NCBI GenBank assembly: GCA_024699855.1
Contig: JAMPIQ010000002.1
Span: forward strand, 3,472,001 to 3,536,000
DNA: 64,000 bases
Reading direction: 5' to 3'
Origin: Aphelenchoides besseyi
Lineage: Eukaryota > Nematoda > Chromadorea > Rhabditida > Aphelenchoididae
Shown: piece after piece, positions 11,763 through 24,069 of the stretch
How positions within the stretch are numbered: position 1 is the stretch's first letter
Layout of the letters: every line of letters begins with the position of its first letter
Notes under the pieces: model-generated
The model's input: only the letters and a program-made list of their open reading frames with translations
What the model was told of the DNA's origin: nothing
Database searches by the model: none
Made by a program: the position numbers and the translations under genes

Positions 11763-12917
11763 TTAGCTGTTCCACATTTGTTGCAAAGTGTCGAAGTAGA
11801 TTTGTGTTTCATTCTTCGGACAAGTTGGTTTTGTTTTGGCAGTTAATTTTTGATCCAATTGAATGCCGAAAAGATGATGGATATCTTTGAGAATCAATCG
11901 TCTAACCGCTTTGAAGTACCAACTGAAAACAATGAGAATCTTTTTTCATCGAACATTCAGACTTACGCCATGTAAACGGTTGCGAACATTGAGTATAGTG
12001 GAATGGGCAAATATGAAATGTTAGCATTCAGTTGGTACAGCGCAGATTTGGTACTAACTCCAACGAACAGGTAGAGGTAGACCAAGTAAAATTGAGATAT
12101 GGAAAAAACAATCACAGCAAAGATGTAACCGAATAAGAGCGGTAAAATCACTTTGACTACTGTGCTTATTTGTTTGATTTGGAAACTTTCGGACAAGTTT
12201 TTACCAGAGTAGCGAAGTTTTTTGACAAGGTGAGAGAGGTAAAGGAATTGCTGAAAGTGTTATTGGATTAAAAACTGCCGTTGTCTACCCATACACAAGC
12301 TCCAAAGATCCATGTGCTTCCGGCCATAACTGTTAAAGACATGAAATATGAGAAGCAGTTTTGTGCAATAAACGCGTATTCTAATCGATCGTCAATTGAA
12401 GCTTCGGTTGAAGTCAGAAACATAATCGAGGATTTTGCCGAAACAAAAAGGGACACAGAAATAACGTAGTAAGTTAAGATTCTCTTAGCTCCTGAGCCGT
12501 CAAGCATCTCGTAAATTTCCCGATTCTGTAAAGCGATGTATCTAAAACAACTAATTGGGTTTGTAGCTAATAAGTTGGTTCCCTTTCTACACTGAGCAAA
12601 ACAAACTTGGTGTCGGTGATGATTATCAGAACCATTGCAAAATAGTGCAAACCGTAGACCACGATCGCTCCACCGTAATTTCCCTTCTCAACCGAGTACC
12701 AATCCTTGGCCATTAGATGAGGTATTGGATGAATGACGGTCGAGAGCGAGCTGATTAAGTTTGAACAAACCAAGAGTATCCGGAAGCTCGGAGAAAAGCA
12801 TTCAAGTCGATTAAAGCGAATAGCAAAATAGACATTTATCAAAAAAGCAGGAAGAGACATCGACAACTCAACAGTTGGCATCACATTCAGGATGCGCTGT
12901 GCAGTTTGCTCGTCCAT
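11763..12917 (-). CDS. Serpentine chemoreceptor, Sre/Sra superfamily-like
   Basis: A seven-helix receptor read on the minus strand. The first exon (12917 to about 12575) holds a short N-terminus and TM1-3, ending in the intracellular motif VERE. The next (about 12555-12290) continues YIALQNREIYE, together matching the ER..A......YE motif of nematode Sre receptors, and carries TM4. The third (about 12258-11965) has the LSESFQIKQISTVVKVILP stretch preceding TM5-6 and another helix pair. The last (about 11922-11763) encodes the tail KAVRRLILKDIHHLFG and ends ETQIYFDTLQQMWNS. The junction between exons 1 and 2 has no obvious GT donor. That may be a non-canonical site or a small defect. A role in chemosensation in the plasma membrane is expected from the family. 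Confidence 0.75.
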
Positions 12918-13306
12918 TAAACTCGATAGCTGTAACTAGACAAGCTGTCAAAGTAAATCCTTTCATGCAAAGACTTTAAAAACTGCACGCAAACTGTTGC
13001 GTGTTCACACGATGTAAAGGAAGTCGAGTTTCGATGAAATAAGATGACAACATAATTCACAGAAAATCTTTTCGATGGAAAGAAGCTTCAAACTACTTGC
13101 CATCAAAATTCAAATATCGAGATTCCGACTAAAAGAACAAAATGAAAAGTGGATAAACGTGATTCCTATTCAACAATTTCGGACTACAAAAATTTTGAAG
13201 TCATGTGCTCGTATAAATGAAATAGGTGGTCAATTCTGGTGATAACTCCAATGTTGCACACAATCTTTATTAACACTCGTTTGTTCTGAACACAAATACG
13301 TTTACT
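12918..13306. other. Intergenic, nothing recognised
   Basis: About 390 bp of AT-rich DNA between two minus-strand genes. It must hold the promoter of the Sre-like gene and the 3' end region of the pepsin homologue. No distinct motif was recognised. Confidence 0.4.
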
Positions 13307-14553
13307 TCAATTCCGCAAATCCAATCTTTGATTTGCCGATGTGCAAAGCAACACATCTTTTGTGGAACAACGGGTCTCCAAAAATCCAAGGTTGATCGCC
13401 AAGCTTTTTGTCGACTTTTTGAAACAATACGATACATTTGGATTTGTCATCCAATGACTGAAAACCCAATGAAGCAATGTATAGCTTTTGTCATTTACCT
13501 GAACCGTATATTGATTTGGAGTCAACTTGTGAATAGTTCCTTGAACGGCGAACTCAAAATTGGGGAACCCGGAACGTCCACTGCAATCGACCACGTACTC
13601 TCCGTTTTCTTGTTGAGCATTCAATGTCTTCAGAATTGTATCAATGTCATTCTTGGGGCCGTAAATTTTGAAGGGTCCTGGTTTGACCAAAGCATTTGCT
13701 CCGGCATAATTTTTCCCATCAAATGTCACTCTAAACAAAGATTAATCAAGTATATAAGCGATGAACACACTTGTTCAATTTCAAGATCCATCGTTTTTGC
13801 ACAGCAATTGGATGCCAAACGATGTCGTTTTTGCAATTCTGATCGTCATTTCCACCATAAACACCAAAACCAGATCCTTGTAGACCAGTTGATCTTGTAT
13901 GATTGAAACTAAAAGCTTAAGATACAATCAGTTGTCGATTCGCAATCACCTGTCAACATGAAAAGTATACATTTGTTCGCCGATCAGTTTTGTGACCAGA
14001 GGTAAGTTTGGAAGCATCGAGAATCCGCGTGGAAACCCTAATCCACCTACCCCGTCTCCTCCGGCTAAAATCAAATCGCCTTGTAGTTGATCGACCAGTG
14101 GGAAATACAGCGGGATTGGTTTGCCGAGCTAAGCAACTATTGAAATGTTTTGTTTGTTTGTTTCTAACCCCAGTGAGCGATTCGATCATCAAGCGACCTT
14201 TTTGTTTGGCACCCATATACGAAACAGAATACGGCAAGTGAAGAAACTCGTGGAATGTTTTGGACTTTCTATAACAAGACATTAAACAACAAGAGTACTT
14301 CTTTTTACTTGTTATCAAATCCTTTGCGATTTTTGGTACAACCATTTGTTTTGCAATACTTGCTAATGAAGAAGAAATCTGGAACTTCGGTATCTATTCT
14401 GAGCATCATGAATTGGCTTGGAGTTCCAATGACAAAAGGACCAAACCAGTAATTCGCAGTGTTGTAAAATGGTTGAGGAATCGTTTTTGCTTCATTCTTC
14501 GAATGAAACAGAGCAACATAGACGAACAATAGAGCAGATAAACTCGAAGACAT
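13307..14553 (-). CDS. Pepsin-family (A1) aspartic protease homologue, probably inactive
   Basis: A signal peptide (MSSSLSALLFVYVALF) leads into a pepsin fold. YWFGPFVIGTPSQ and MMLRIDTE (about 14440) replace the first catalytic DTGS loop, keeping Asp but not Gly-Ser. LPYSVSYMGAKQKGRL matches the flap strand (pepsins usually YGDGS..G). GDGVGGLGFPRG is the DGILGLG equivalent, and a GFGVYGGNDDQNC stretch follows. The segment at the second catalytic site reads ANALVKPGPFKIYGP (13715-13680) and has no DTG or DSG, so peptidase activity is not expected. Exons are roughly 14553-14315, 14273-14172, 14132-13951, 13907-13772 and 13738-13307, with short introns; the joins checked keep frame except the last, which is approximate. 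A secreted binding or decoy role is an inference only. Confidence 0.8.
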
Positions 14554-15610
14554 TTGAATTTATGTCCTTTAACCGAGGAAAGATGCTTATAAATACCTAA
14601 CCGAACTTGTCACAAAGATCCAATTGAACGAAGCGTGCTTGATTAAAATTTTGTGTTTATCAAAATTTACGTCCAAATTTTCAACTCTTGCATTTGATTA
14701 TACGCTTCCTAAGCTTATCTTCCAGCTATTCAAACACTTTGCTTCGTAGTTGACGTTCCCTCTAACATCTCAACGATCTTCTCCAGTTTGCAGCCAACAA
14801 AAAGTTTGACTTCCTTTAATGTTTGCTAGAAATGATATCACACTACAAAGTTTGATGTCACATTTTGCAACATTCGTTGACCACATTTTATTTAATACCA
14901 AGAAAGCAATTAAGAATATTTGTCAACAACCTTCAGCCTTCGCTTTCTGACGTGAATGAGTGTGTGAAAGAGAGTCGAATCCAACGGCGATTAATCCCCC
15001 GTAGCGCAACGAAGCACTAAAGTTCATTTCGTGTTCAGACTTCTAATTATCGTAAACCACATCTTTGTTTTCGTGTCTCTACATTGAGCTCCTATCCAGC
15101 GAATTAGCTCTCACTTTGAGCCAAAAGTCCACTTGCTACTTGAGTTTGCAGTGTTTTCGGTCACATCAATCCACTCGCAAGACCAAAAGAGATTGCTCTT
15201 TGGTCATTAAACTCCGAGAGAAAGAGACGGATGTTCCCATTTTTGTTGTTCAAGCCACCAGATTGATTGATGTCTGTGCATGGCGGCTATATTGTTTTTC
15301 TGAAAATAATATGTCGAGGGCTTTTAATGTTCATGTCTGCAAACTTGGCAGAGATTCATCGACAAAATAAACATTCAAGACTCATTTGTTGTTCCGTGAA
15401 TTTACTTCGTGCGTTGTTTGCGCACACGAGTTGTTTTCGTTCTTTTGCTCGTGTCTCGCAGTAAACAGTTTGGCGAGTCGCATAAAGTTGCGCGGGTTGT
15501 TGGTTAGATCGGAAGTCTATAGCCGTTTTTTTGTTTGTAAGCGAAATTGGCATAGACTCTATTTCAGGACTTCTTAACTTCATGTCAAGTCCAGCATCAC
15601 CGCTTTCAAG
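14554..15610. other. Intergenic region between divergent genes
   Basis: About 1.06 kb separates the pepsin homologue (minus) and the acyltransferase (plus), so it must carry two promoters. Short open frames here overlap in both strands and show no family similarity. I recognise no RNA gene or repeat. Confidence 0.4.
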
Positions 15611-17936
15611 ATGCGTTTAGAGATTCAGGGATTGCGATGCGTAGCTGTAGTTTATGTTCTACTCTATCATCTTTGGGACAACCATTTTCCTGTTGGTTAC
15701 TTGGGCGTCGATGTGTGAGTTTTCCATCGAGCTCATAAACAATTTTGCTTTAGCTTTTTTGTTATAAGTGGCTATTTAATGTGTACAATCGTCGGGAAAA
15801 GCTCACCACTTGATCTCCAGAAAACGATATCTTTTTTCTTTCGTCGATTCAAACGTCTAGTACCTACGTATTTGTTTATTATCATCAGCGTAGTGATTGC
15901 CGGTCTTTATCTTCTTGCTCCAGTCGAGTATCAAACTCTCGCAACTGATGGTCTCTATTCGGCCACCTTTGTTTCCAATTACTTGGGATTAGGACAACGT
16001 GGATATTTTGATCTCTACGGTGAATACCGGCTACTAAAACACAGCTGGAGTTTAAGCTGTGAAGTTCAGTTTTATCTCTGTGTTCCACTGTTCTTTTTGG
16101 TTTTTGAACGTTTGGATCGAAAAGACGGAAGATGGAAGATTGGATTGCTGGGAGTAATCAGTTTGATCTCATTCTTAATCCAAACGTTAGCTGATCGAAG
16201 TACCGGACATACAACTCTTCAGGCTCGACTTTGGCAGTTTCTAGCCGGATTTCTTGGCTCTTTCGCTCACGACTCTCGACTTTTTGATTTCGATCGTCTC
16301 GGTCAGAAGCCGTGCATTGAAGAGGGAGCAGAAGACAAGAATAGTCGTAAGTTATTGAACTGAAGAAAGTTTTATAGTCATTTTAATTTCAGAACAAAGT
16401 TTTCAATTTTCATCACGTTTACACTTTTTAATCAACTCATTTCTACTTACTTCCTTACTCGTTGTGTTAACATTTGATTTCACGGGCATCGATCCAATCA
16501 ACCGACTTCTAATTACTGTTATAACATTTGCGATTGTTGTCAAACCGACTGGAAGTCTCTTGCTGCAACTGGAGCCATTGGTTAAGCTCGGAGACATCTC
16601 TTATAGCGTCTACTTAATTCACTGGCCGGTGTTTACGTTTCATCGATATTGGTTTGCCGAGTTCTATTCACATCGTGGACAACATGCGTCGTTTGTTGTG
16701 GGTGCTCAGCTTGTTTTCACATCAATAGTTCTCGGCTACGTTGTTGAAATCGGATACAAAAACGTGGCACTACGACTGACCAACTGGCTTCGATTGATCT
16801 CAACAATTTTTACGTGCTATTTAGTCATAGCCGGCGGAATCATCTGCTTGTTTATTTGCAGTCCGATTTATAGCTACGTATGTCAATGCAATAACTACCT
16901 TCGCACGTTTTCATTTAGGAGTCCGCAATGTCTTTGGACGCTCAATTGTCGACAGAAGCTAAAATCTTACGTTTGTACGAAAGTCGCGACACAAATTCAA
17001 TCGTCTCAAAATCCGATCTCGCCGATTTGAATATGGAAATCTACGTGTATTCGCGACAATTCTACGCCTGTTCCAATCAAACGGCCAGAATTCCCACTCG
17101 CTATCCCGCTGATTTGTCCTTCATGACTTCTTTTTGTCACCTCAAAGTACGTTTAATAATCCGCGACTACATGAACTCAAACTGCTTTAGGGTTCCGGGT
17201 CAAAGAACGTGGTCATAATTGGCAATTCGCACGGTCGTGAGCTACTTCACGGTTTTCGTCATCATTTCACTGACGCCTACGATCACCTTACTCTCTTTGT
17301 TCGCGACTACTGCATGCCATTCTTAAGTAACTTTGCTGAGGAGCACATGTCAACCACGTGCCATAAACATGTAAACCAACTGATACCGATTCTGACCAAT
17401 TGGAAGACTCCCATTGATTTAATCGTTGTTGGAATGGAATATTTCGATTTTCTCGATCCACCGCTTCTTTCCAATCACTCAAACGACGAATATTTTACGG
17501 AAATGCAGAGGTTCTACGATCAACTAAATGAAATCGCAAGAGAGACGGTTTTTGTTCCAAACGTTCACATTGATTGGTTCACCGAACCGTTTGCTTCGAT
17601 TCTTCAAAAAGAACTTCATTTCACTCGAGACCTTTCGTATTTCCAACAAACTCAACAGGTTTGCTACCAATCTTTTAAAGGGACTAATCTCTTCTTTTGA
17701 AGCAACAACAAAGTTATTTGAAGAACGTTCAGAAACGTGTCGATCTCGTCGATTGTTCGAAGTGCGTGAAAGTCAACTGGTCACGAGCGTGGTGTTCGAA
17801 TGGAGACTGCAAAGCCATTGACCGAAGAAACCTTGCATACTTCAGAGATGCCAAACACATCAATTCCTACGGTTCATTAGTTTACGGCAAACTACTACGC
17901 AATGCTTATGACAAACAAAAGTCATCATTCAGTTGA
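15611..17936 (+). CDS. OAC-like acyltransferase-3 with SGNH domain
   Basis: A multi-pass membrane O-acyltransferase fused to a C-terminal SGNH hydrolase-like domain, as in the large nematode OAC and bacterial OafA families. Translation starts MRLEIQGLRCVAVV at 15611. The catalytic-type histidine sits in LLYHLW, followed by GYLGVDVFFVISGYL across the first intron (15715-15753). FFFRRFKRLVPTY and HSWSLSCEVQFYLCVPLFF are further family motifs. About ten hydrophobic helices run to 16870. The SGNH part begins near 17205 with VVIIGNSHGREL (block I Ser in GNSH) and ends with FRDAKHINSYG (17840s), the Asp-His pair of block V. Further introns lie at 16347-16392, about 16876-16918, 17145-17190 and near 17660-17700. 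TGA is 17934-17936 and AATAAA follows at once. The likely role is transfer of acyl groups to sugars or lipids; the substrate is unknown. Confidence 0.88.
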
Positions 17937-18264
17937 ATAAACGGGTATATTTTAAATGCATATTTTGTATTATAAGAACATTTGCGTGGTATTCAGAGGT
18001 CTTTCATTCTTTGTGTTCAAGCGGTCTTTCTAGCACATCCAATAAATGTCTACTTGTTAAGAAGTGAAATGTGCACAATTAAGAATAAGATTAATGAACT
18101 TGAGAGGATGACAAGTAGAATTTGGAAGCAAATTGGCAAAGCAACGGACATCTGCTCTTAACCTCAAAGCTGACATGTTTAACAAACTGATATCGAGGTT
18201 ATTGCGGTAGAAACAGTTCCACGTTTTCTATTAATCCAAATGCTCAGCTCTTAGATCGACCAAA
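17937..18264. other. Intergenic, nothing recognised
   Basis: Contains the AATAAA signal of the acyltransferase directly after its stop. No other feature recognised. Confidence 0.4.
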
Positions 18265-18785
18265 ATGGTGAAGGTGGTAAGTTGAAGATACGGTATCGAG
18301 TTACACTTTGTGTTCCCAGCATTCTCTACACGCCGATCAATAGACCTTATTTCCGGATGGCATCGATCGTTATTCAGATTCGAAAATCCTCATTAATTTA
18401 CCCGAGGTAGCGTTTACTCGATCTATTCGGAGCCCGACGGTTGCAATGCAGATACCGAATGAACAGAAACAAAGAAAAATGAGATTGAAAGAAAAAAGAA
18501 GTTCATTCCTTTTGTTCTGACATTTACTCGTCTTTAGATGCCTGCAAGTTCATGTGTTACACCGTTTGTGCTTTGAGTTTTTATCCACTTGCAGTGATCC
18601 TCTTGTTACCGTGGGCTCAGTTTAATCACATAAATGAGGAAGCGAAAGTTATGTGCGTGAACAGATTGCTACATCATCAACTGGAATATTACAAGACGAC
18701 TGATGCGATAAACATGACTTGGACAAGTTTCCAATGCGATATGTGTAAATTTCTGCTCAAATATCGAACGAAAAGAGAATACTGA
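18265..18785 (+). CDS. Small single-pass membrane protein, unknown
   Basis: A three-exon model reads through in frame: 18265-18276 (MVKV), 18344 to about 18500 (TLFPDGIDRYSDSKILINLP through QKQRKMRLKEKR) and about 18538-18785. The last exon has a hydrophobic helix CYTVCALSFYPLAVILLLPW and a short tail with FQCDMCKFLL, ending KREY-stop. The basic run before the helix fits the positive-inside rule, so the N-terminus is probably cytoplasmic. No family is recognised. It is followed by another small two-helix protein in the same orientation, perhaps a distant duplicate. Confidence 0.5.
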
Positions 18786-19085
18786 GTGCAGATGAGTGGT
18801 CATTATCTACAAAAGAACAAGAGCAACGAATCATGTGTTACTTGTTCGGAATTGCAGATGCTTAAAAACCTTCACGATTAGTTTATCTGTAATGCGGACG
18901 TCAGAAGAAGCTGGATAATAGAAAAAGATGTCCGGTGCCAAGAAAAACTGATATTGTTGAATAATTGCTATTTTCCGATGAAGAGATGCCGCTTCTTGAA
19001 GTAACAGATGTGTGTTCGATCGTGCTCTAAGGTCTTGTTGTTTGGCTTCTTAAGAGGACATTTAGTTTTCAAAATTCGCTTGTTC
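18786..19085. other. Short intergenic gap
   Basis: About 300 bp without a supported gene. It must carry the start region of the next small membrane protein gene. Confidence 0.35.
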
Positions 19086-19657
19086 ATGGAGGAAATGCAA
19101 CTCAAAGATGATGTTCAAGAGAATGGTGGAGAGACGATTCGGAAGAAGAAGTCGATTGATACGAAGACGTGAGTTGGCGTATTCCCATTTATTCTAATTC
19201 TTAGTAGGCTTCCGACCGTGTTACTTTACATCTGTTTTGTTATTTACTTTATTTACATAAGCAAGATATTATTCGATATCTATCGCAATTCCACGAAGAC
19301 AATCGACGAGAAGAAGGATCTTCGTTGTGTTGGTGCGCGTTTGTTGCAGGTATGGAGCAGTTCAATGGCAGTGATACTCAACAGTACAGTTTGAGCACAA
19401 TGGAAATGGAATGCTTAATTTGTCCTCGTACTAACGAATACACGCCGATACATGAGGTTTATGAAGCATCTTCTGAAAAGGCTGCGCGAGTTAATGAAAG
19501 GCTTGACGTGCTCAAACAGAATCGTTCCAAGAATCCGCAAATTGCAGATGAAGAATCGGAACTTTCTTCATTCAATTGGTACTTTCTAATCATGACCTTC
19601 ATTACTTTCTACTCCTATTTTATTGTCACAATCACTAGAGCTCTGTATTTTACTTAG
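19086..19657 (+). CDS. Small two-helix membrane protein, unknown
   Basis: Exon 1 (19086-19169) gives MEEMQLKDDVQENGGETIRK with a basic end. After an intron of about 36 bp, exon 2 has a helix PTVLLYICFVIYFIYISKI and DIYRNSTKTIDEKKDLRC. From 19349 a second reading frame continues MEQFNGSDTQQYSLSTMEME through CLICPRTN and ends in a C-terminal helix WYFLIMTFITFYSYFIVTIT. The two parts are in different frames. The only AG nearby would need an intron of about 23 bp, so the model has an unresolved junction near 19325-19350 or a frameshift. No family recognised. Confidence 0.4.
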
Positions 19658-20292
19658 ATGACGTATTGATGCGGTTTTCGCATTCTGAAACAAATATCCC
19701 CGAGTTATTACCGACTTCGAAAGTGTGTCTATTAGTCCTGCGAATGTAACACATTTGTCGTTTACACAACTGAACGTGAGGTGCTCTCTGATCGTTTTAG
19801 TTGATCGATAAAAACCGGCAGCCTTTTGCTTTATTTGTTTGTGAACAAAAAACTTTCAATAAAACTCTTGTTGCTTTCAATTCCGAGATTTGACAGTTTG
19901 AAGCATTTGACGAGATCGCTTGTTCACGTGGACTCAGAGAGTGAAGCAATTAATTAACGAAAACCACGTTAATAATTCTAATCATTTGCTTCTCCTAAAA
20001 CAGACACGATAATGAAAGGTTCCGAAGTTTGTGTTTCTTTTGTCGTGTGCTTGCAAATCGCAGTTTTTGAGTCATTTTGATTTTACGTCGATTAACGAGC
20101 TTTGTTTTGCTTTCAACGCGTTTTCATCGTCCTGACGCCCGAGTGACTGAACGTCCAACGATGAAACATGTTCGTTGGTGAAACAGATGCAAATTTCTGG
20201 AAACATTTTTTGCTAATACAAATCGGTTGATCGTTTGATTAGCGCTAAATGTAAGAGTTGCCATTGCAAAACGGTAAAAACATCATTTTAGG
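19658..20292. other. Intergenic, nothing recognised
   Basis: About 635 bp upstream of the transporter gene. AATAAA-like sequence occurs near 19858. No gene or RNA recognised. Confidence 0.35.
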
Positions 20293-22048
20293 ATGGAACA
20301 GAATTTGTCTCACACTCTCGTTATTTTGGTTGTAATTTGCTGCTCATTTCGCATGGGGTAGGAAGTTGAGTAGCATTTTGTCAGCCTCTGATTAAGATAT
20401 AACATGTCAGCTGTGAATCCAACAGAAGCAATTTTGGTCGAATTGCTGAAGCAGATGCTAAAGGAGCACTTTAATGTTCAGAACCAATCAATGACCGAGT
20501 GGATTTACGGATTGGTTACCGGATCTTTCTTCTTAGCAGCAACGTTTGGAGCTCTCAGTTTTAACGCTCTTAAAAGCCACTTCGGTCGTCGAACAGGATT
20601 GCTAATATCACAATTTATTTTCATCTTTGGGTGATTAGTAGCTACAATGATATTCAATTGTGAAGATGTTGTAGATCTGTAATTCAAGCTCTTGCTTACT
20701 TTTCGTTATTTGAACTGTTCATTATCGGGCAAGTAATCATCGGTTATGCTCTTGGACTTTCTGCCTCGTTTCTGACGTTGTTCATTGAGGTACGTTAAGA
20801 GATTAGGTTTTTGCGTTCAGTTTCAGGAAGTCGCACATTCATCATCTGCAAGCACATTGTACACGTTAATCGCCATAGCGATTGAAATTGGCACCACAAT
20901 GGCCAACATCATTGGCGTAGATGTTTTGTTGGGAAATGAGAAAACTTGGCCTGCAGTTTTCTTATTTCCCGTTATCTTCAACGGTCTTTGCAGTGTGATC
21001 TTATTGTTCTGGATTCATGAAACGCCAATTCAACTGCTAAAGAACTCGAATCGATCGAAGGCTTTGGAGTCCATTGCATTTTACTATCAACTTGAAGGTA
21101 CCAAAGCAGAAGAAAGATTGTCAGAAATTGAGAAACAGTTCAACACACAAGTAAGATCTTGGTTTCATTGCAAAAGTTGAGTTCGAACAGAGTGAAACCC
21201 AAGAACGAAAATCCATGTGGAGAGCGTTGATTGATCGAACAAACCGAAAAGCTCTGTTGCTTTCATTTCTCACGTCAACGACTACGAACTTCAGTGGAAT
21301 ATTAGGAATTGCAATATTTGGCACTGGACTCTTCTTTAAAATTGGTTTAAGCTCGGTAGGCTCATTCTATAAACACTTATCGTCCAATTTTAGACGACTG
21401 CTGGATTCGTTAATGCGGGAGTTTTCTCATCGTCGCTTTTCGGATTGTTTCTTGCACTTTTCTTTGCCAAAAACATCTCTCATCGATTGTTGTTGTTGAT
21501 TGGAATTCCGGTGATGTGTGTGGTTAACGTTGGCTTCATCGTTGTTCTGTCGTTGAAGCTTGTAAGTCTCTTGTTATTGGTCTTCACTTTTTTGTTGACA
21601 GAATGTTAATTTACAAGCAACGTTGTTGGGAACGTTGATGATTGTTTTCTGTCTTGCATTCTCGAATTCAGTCGAAAAAGTGATGTGGTACAAGTGAGTT
21701 TGACAGTTTTACCAAAATTCTATTCAGTAGTTTAGTGGAACGACTTTTACACAACCACAATACATCGATGCTACTTCGTCCTTAACGGTCGCAGTCACCT
21801 ATTTCACGGCGTTTCTCGCGCCCTTCTTCTTTTCGCCTCTGAAGGGGACTGTTGATCAATGGTCGTTTATGTTGTTTATTGTTGAGCTAATAGCTGTATG
21901 GATCGTTTTCTTCATTTGGTATCCGAAGAAGAGCCTTCAAGTTCATCCAATTATCGTTGTACCATCAAATTTTGAGGATCAGAAAACATCTGATCTTAAA
22001 TCTACCGCTGAAAACTTGACAGCACCTCCAAATGTATTTGTCCCTTAA
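20293..22048 (+). CDS. MFS transporter, sugar/GLUT-like
   Basis: A 12-helix major facilitator protein beginning MEQNLSHTLVILVVICCSFR. The loop after TM2 carries SHFGRRTG, the G-R-R/K signature of sugar porters. After intron breaks at about 20636, 20789, 21150, 21356, 21561 and 21694 the chain continues through IIGYALGLSASFLTLFIEEV, HETPIQLL after the sixth helix, a central cytoplasmic loop (ALESIAFYYQLEGTKAEERL) and NFSGILGIAIFG near the start of the C-terminal half. The tail after the last helix is WYPKKSLQVHP and is polar. The PETKG motif of canonical glucose transporters is not obvious, so the substrate is not assignable. It should sit in the plasma membrane. TAA is 22046-22048. Confidence 0.8.
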
Positions 22049-22644
22049 CATCTGAATTTACAGAAATAAAAGACGTCATCCTCGAAGTCACTGGTCTTTT
22101 GACGTCGAATTTTTTTCGGGTTGTTGAGCGAAAATAGACCCAGAGGTCTTCTCAACGTTGGAACGTGTGTTTTGCTCATAAGCGAACGTTTGAAAGGCAA
22201 AAGAAACGTGCAAACTGCGAATCTTTTTCTGCGCTCAAACGACAAGTTAGTTGACCACAAAGCTCTTTAGCATGAATAGTTTTCGTCTTGAATTTAATTC
22301 AACTTTTTGCCTTAAACTTACCATCGACTAACACCAGAAATGAGCATTTTTGTTTAACGCAATGAAAAGAATTTCGTCAGTCGAGGTCCAAGTGTGCAGC
22401 TCTTCGTAGACGTGTTTTTGGGTTGCTTGTTTTGATCGTTGAAATGCGAAATTTCGGGGTTTCAATTCGTCATTCGAAAGCGATCTTATGCGGCGAGTTG
22501 CTTTTTACTGGGCGAGAAATTCGGTTCGATTTTCTTCGAATTCGGTTTGTTTTTCATTAACGCGAAGTGGCGAGAATAATCGCGGAAGGTTTGATCGAAG
22601 TAAACCAGTTGATTTAGCATCGATTTTCCTCTTCAACGCCGAAT
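22049..22644. other. Intergenic, promoter side of alcohol dehydrogenase
   Basis: About 595 bp. Short open frames on both strands are not supported by family similarity or splice structure. Nothing else recognised. Confidence 0.35.
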
Positions 22645-23888
22645 ATGACGTTTGCCAAAGAGAGCGCGAAGAGCGAAGAGATTCCGAAGACTCAGAAGGC
22701 GGCAGTCTTCACGGAACACGGTGGTGAAATCAAAATCCAAGAGATTCCAGTTCCCGAGATCGGTGTTGACGATGTTCTCGTGAAAGTTCTCTATTCGGGT
22801 GTTTGTGGAACTGATTTGGTGAGAACCTTGGATTTTGTTTGATCGTTTTCTTTAGCACGTTTGGCGAGGAGATCTGCCGGTGAAAGGAAAGGATTTCCCG
22901 ATTGTTGGTGGTCACGAAGGAATTGGAATTGTGGTGAAAGTTGGCCAAAATGTTACAAACTTCAAAGTTGGCGATCGAGCGGGTATCAAAGTATGTTTTC
23001 TGTTTTTAGTCTTTGTGTTACGTTGGTGTTTAGTGGATCAACAGTTCGTGTTTGAGCTGCTCGGAGTGCATTCACTCCTACGAACAGAACTGTCCGAAAG
23101 CGGTGTTGTCCGGTTTGACGCGCGACGGTTCGTTTCAACAATACGCTGTGGTTTGTGGCAACATTGCGGCCAAAATTCCCGAAGATGCCGATTTGAAAGG
23201 ATGTGCTCCGGTTCTTTGCGCCGTTAGTCATTCGATATAACGACACGTGTTTATTGCTTCTGTTCTAGGGTGTTACTGCCTACAAAGCTCTTCTTGAAGC
23301 GAACATCAAAGCGGGCGAAATCGTTGCGATTGTCGGAGCAGGTGGCGGACTCGGAACAATGGCAATCCAGTATGCACGAGCCATGGGATATCGTCCGTTA
23401 GCAATCGATGGATCTTCCAAGGAAAAGCTGTGCAAAGAAATGGGCGCCGAATGGTTTATCGATCATAAGACGGAAAATCTGGTATCTGAAATAAGAAAAT
23501 TGACGAAAGGAGGACCACACGCCGTTATGTGTTTAGCTCCGATTGAAAAAGCGATGAATCAAGCGTGTGAATACGTTCGAACGCGTGGTACCGTTGTTCT
23601 TGTTGCTCTGCCTAAAGATGCTCGAGTGAGCATTGATGTTTTCTCAACGGTCTTCCGCGCGATCACTGTCAAAGGATCGTATGTTGGGAATCGCGAAGAC
23701 ACTGTTGAAGCGATCGACTTCTTTAGCCGTGGGTTGATTAAAGTAAGTTCTTTGTTGACGGTCAAGTTGATGTTTGTATTTTGCAGATTCCCGTTGAAAT
23801 ACAGCCGTTGAGTCAGTTGCCCAATGTTTTCGATCGAATGCACAAGGGTGAGATCAACGGTCGAATCGTTTTGGATCTGTGGAAATGA
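22645..23888 (+). CDS. Zinc-dependent alcohol dehydrogenase (MDR family)
   Basis: Five exons (22645-22818, 22856-22990, 23034-23222, 23269-23742, 23787-23888) give 357 residues in one clean frame. Catalytic zinc ligands are in [10 protein letters not shown] (Cys) and GGHEGIG (His-Glu). The structural zinc cysteines are in [20 protein letters not shown], and the third catalytic Cys lies in [13 protein letters not shown]. The Rossmann fold has [18 protein letters not shown], and LAIDGSS carries the Asp typical of NAD rather than NADP use. The length and motifs match yeast ADH1-like and nematode SODH-type enzymes, soluble and probably oxidising ethanol or sorbitol-like substrates; which one is not visible from sequence. 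No defect seen. Confidence 0.95.
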
Positions 23889-24069
23889 GCGAATAAATTC
23901 ACTGAATAGGATCCCATTTGCATAGCTGATAGGTAAAAGACTTCATAGCTACTTCACTTATTGTTATCGTCGCTAATTAACTTGCCCAGAAATGAGTATT
24001 TGTTTATTGAATAAACGTTGATTTTCATGTACAAAAATTTTCTGAAATAAACTTCTACGAAACTTTGTG

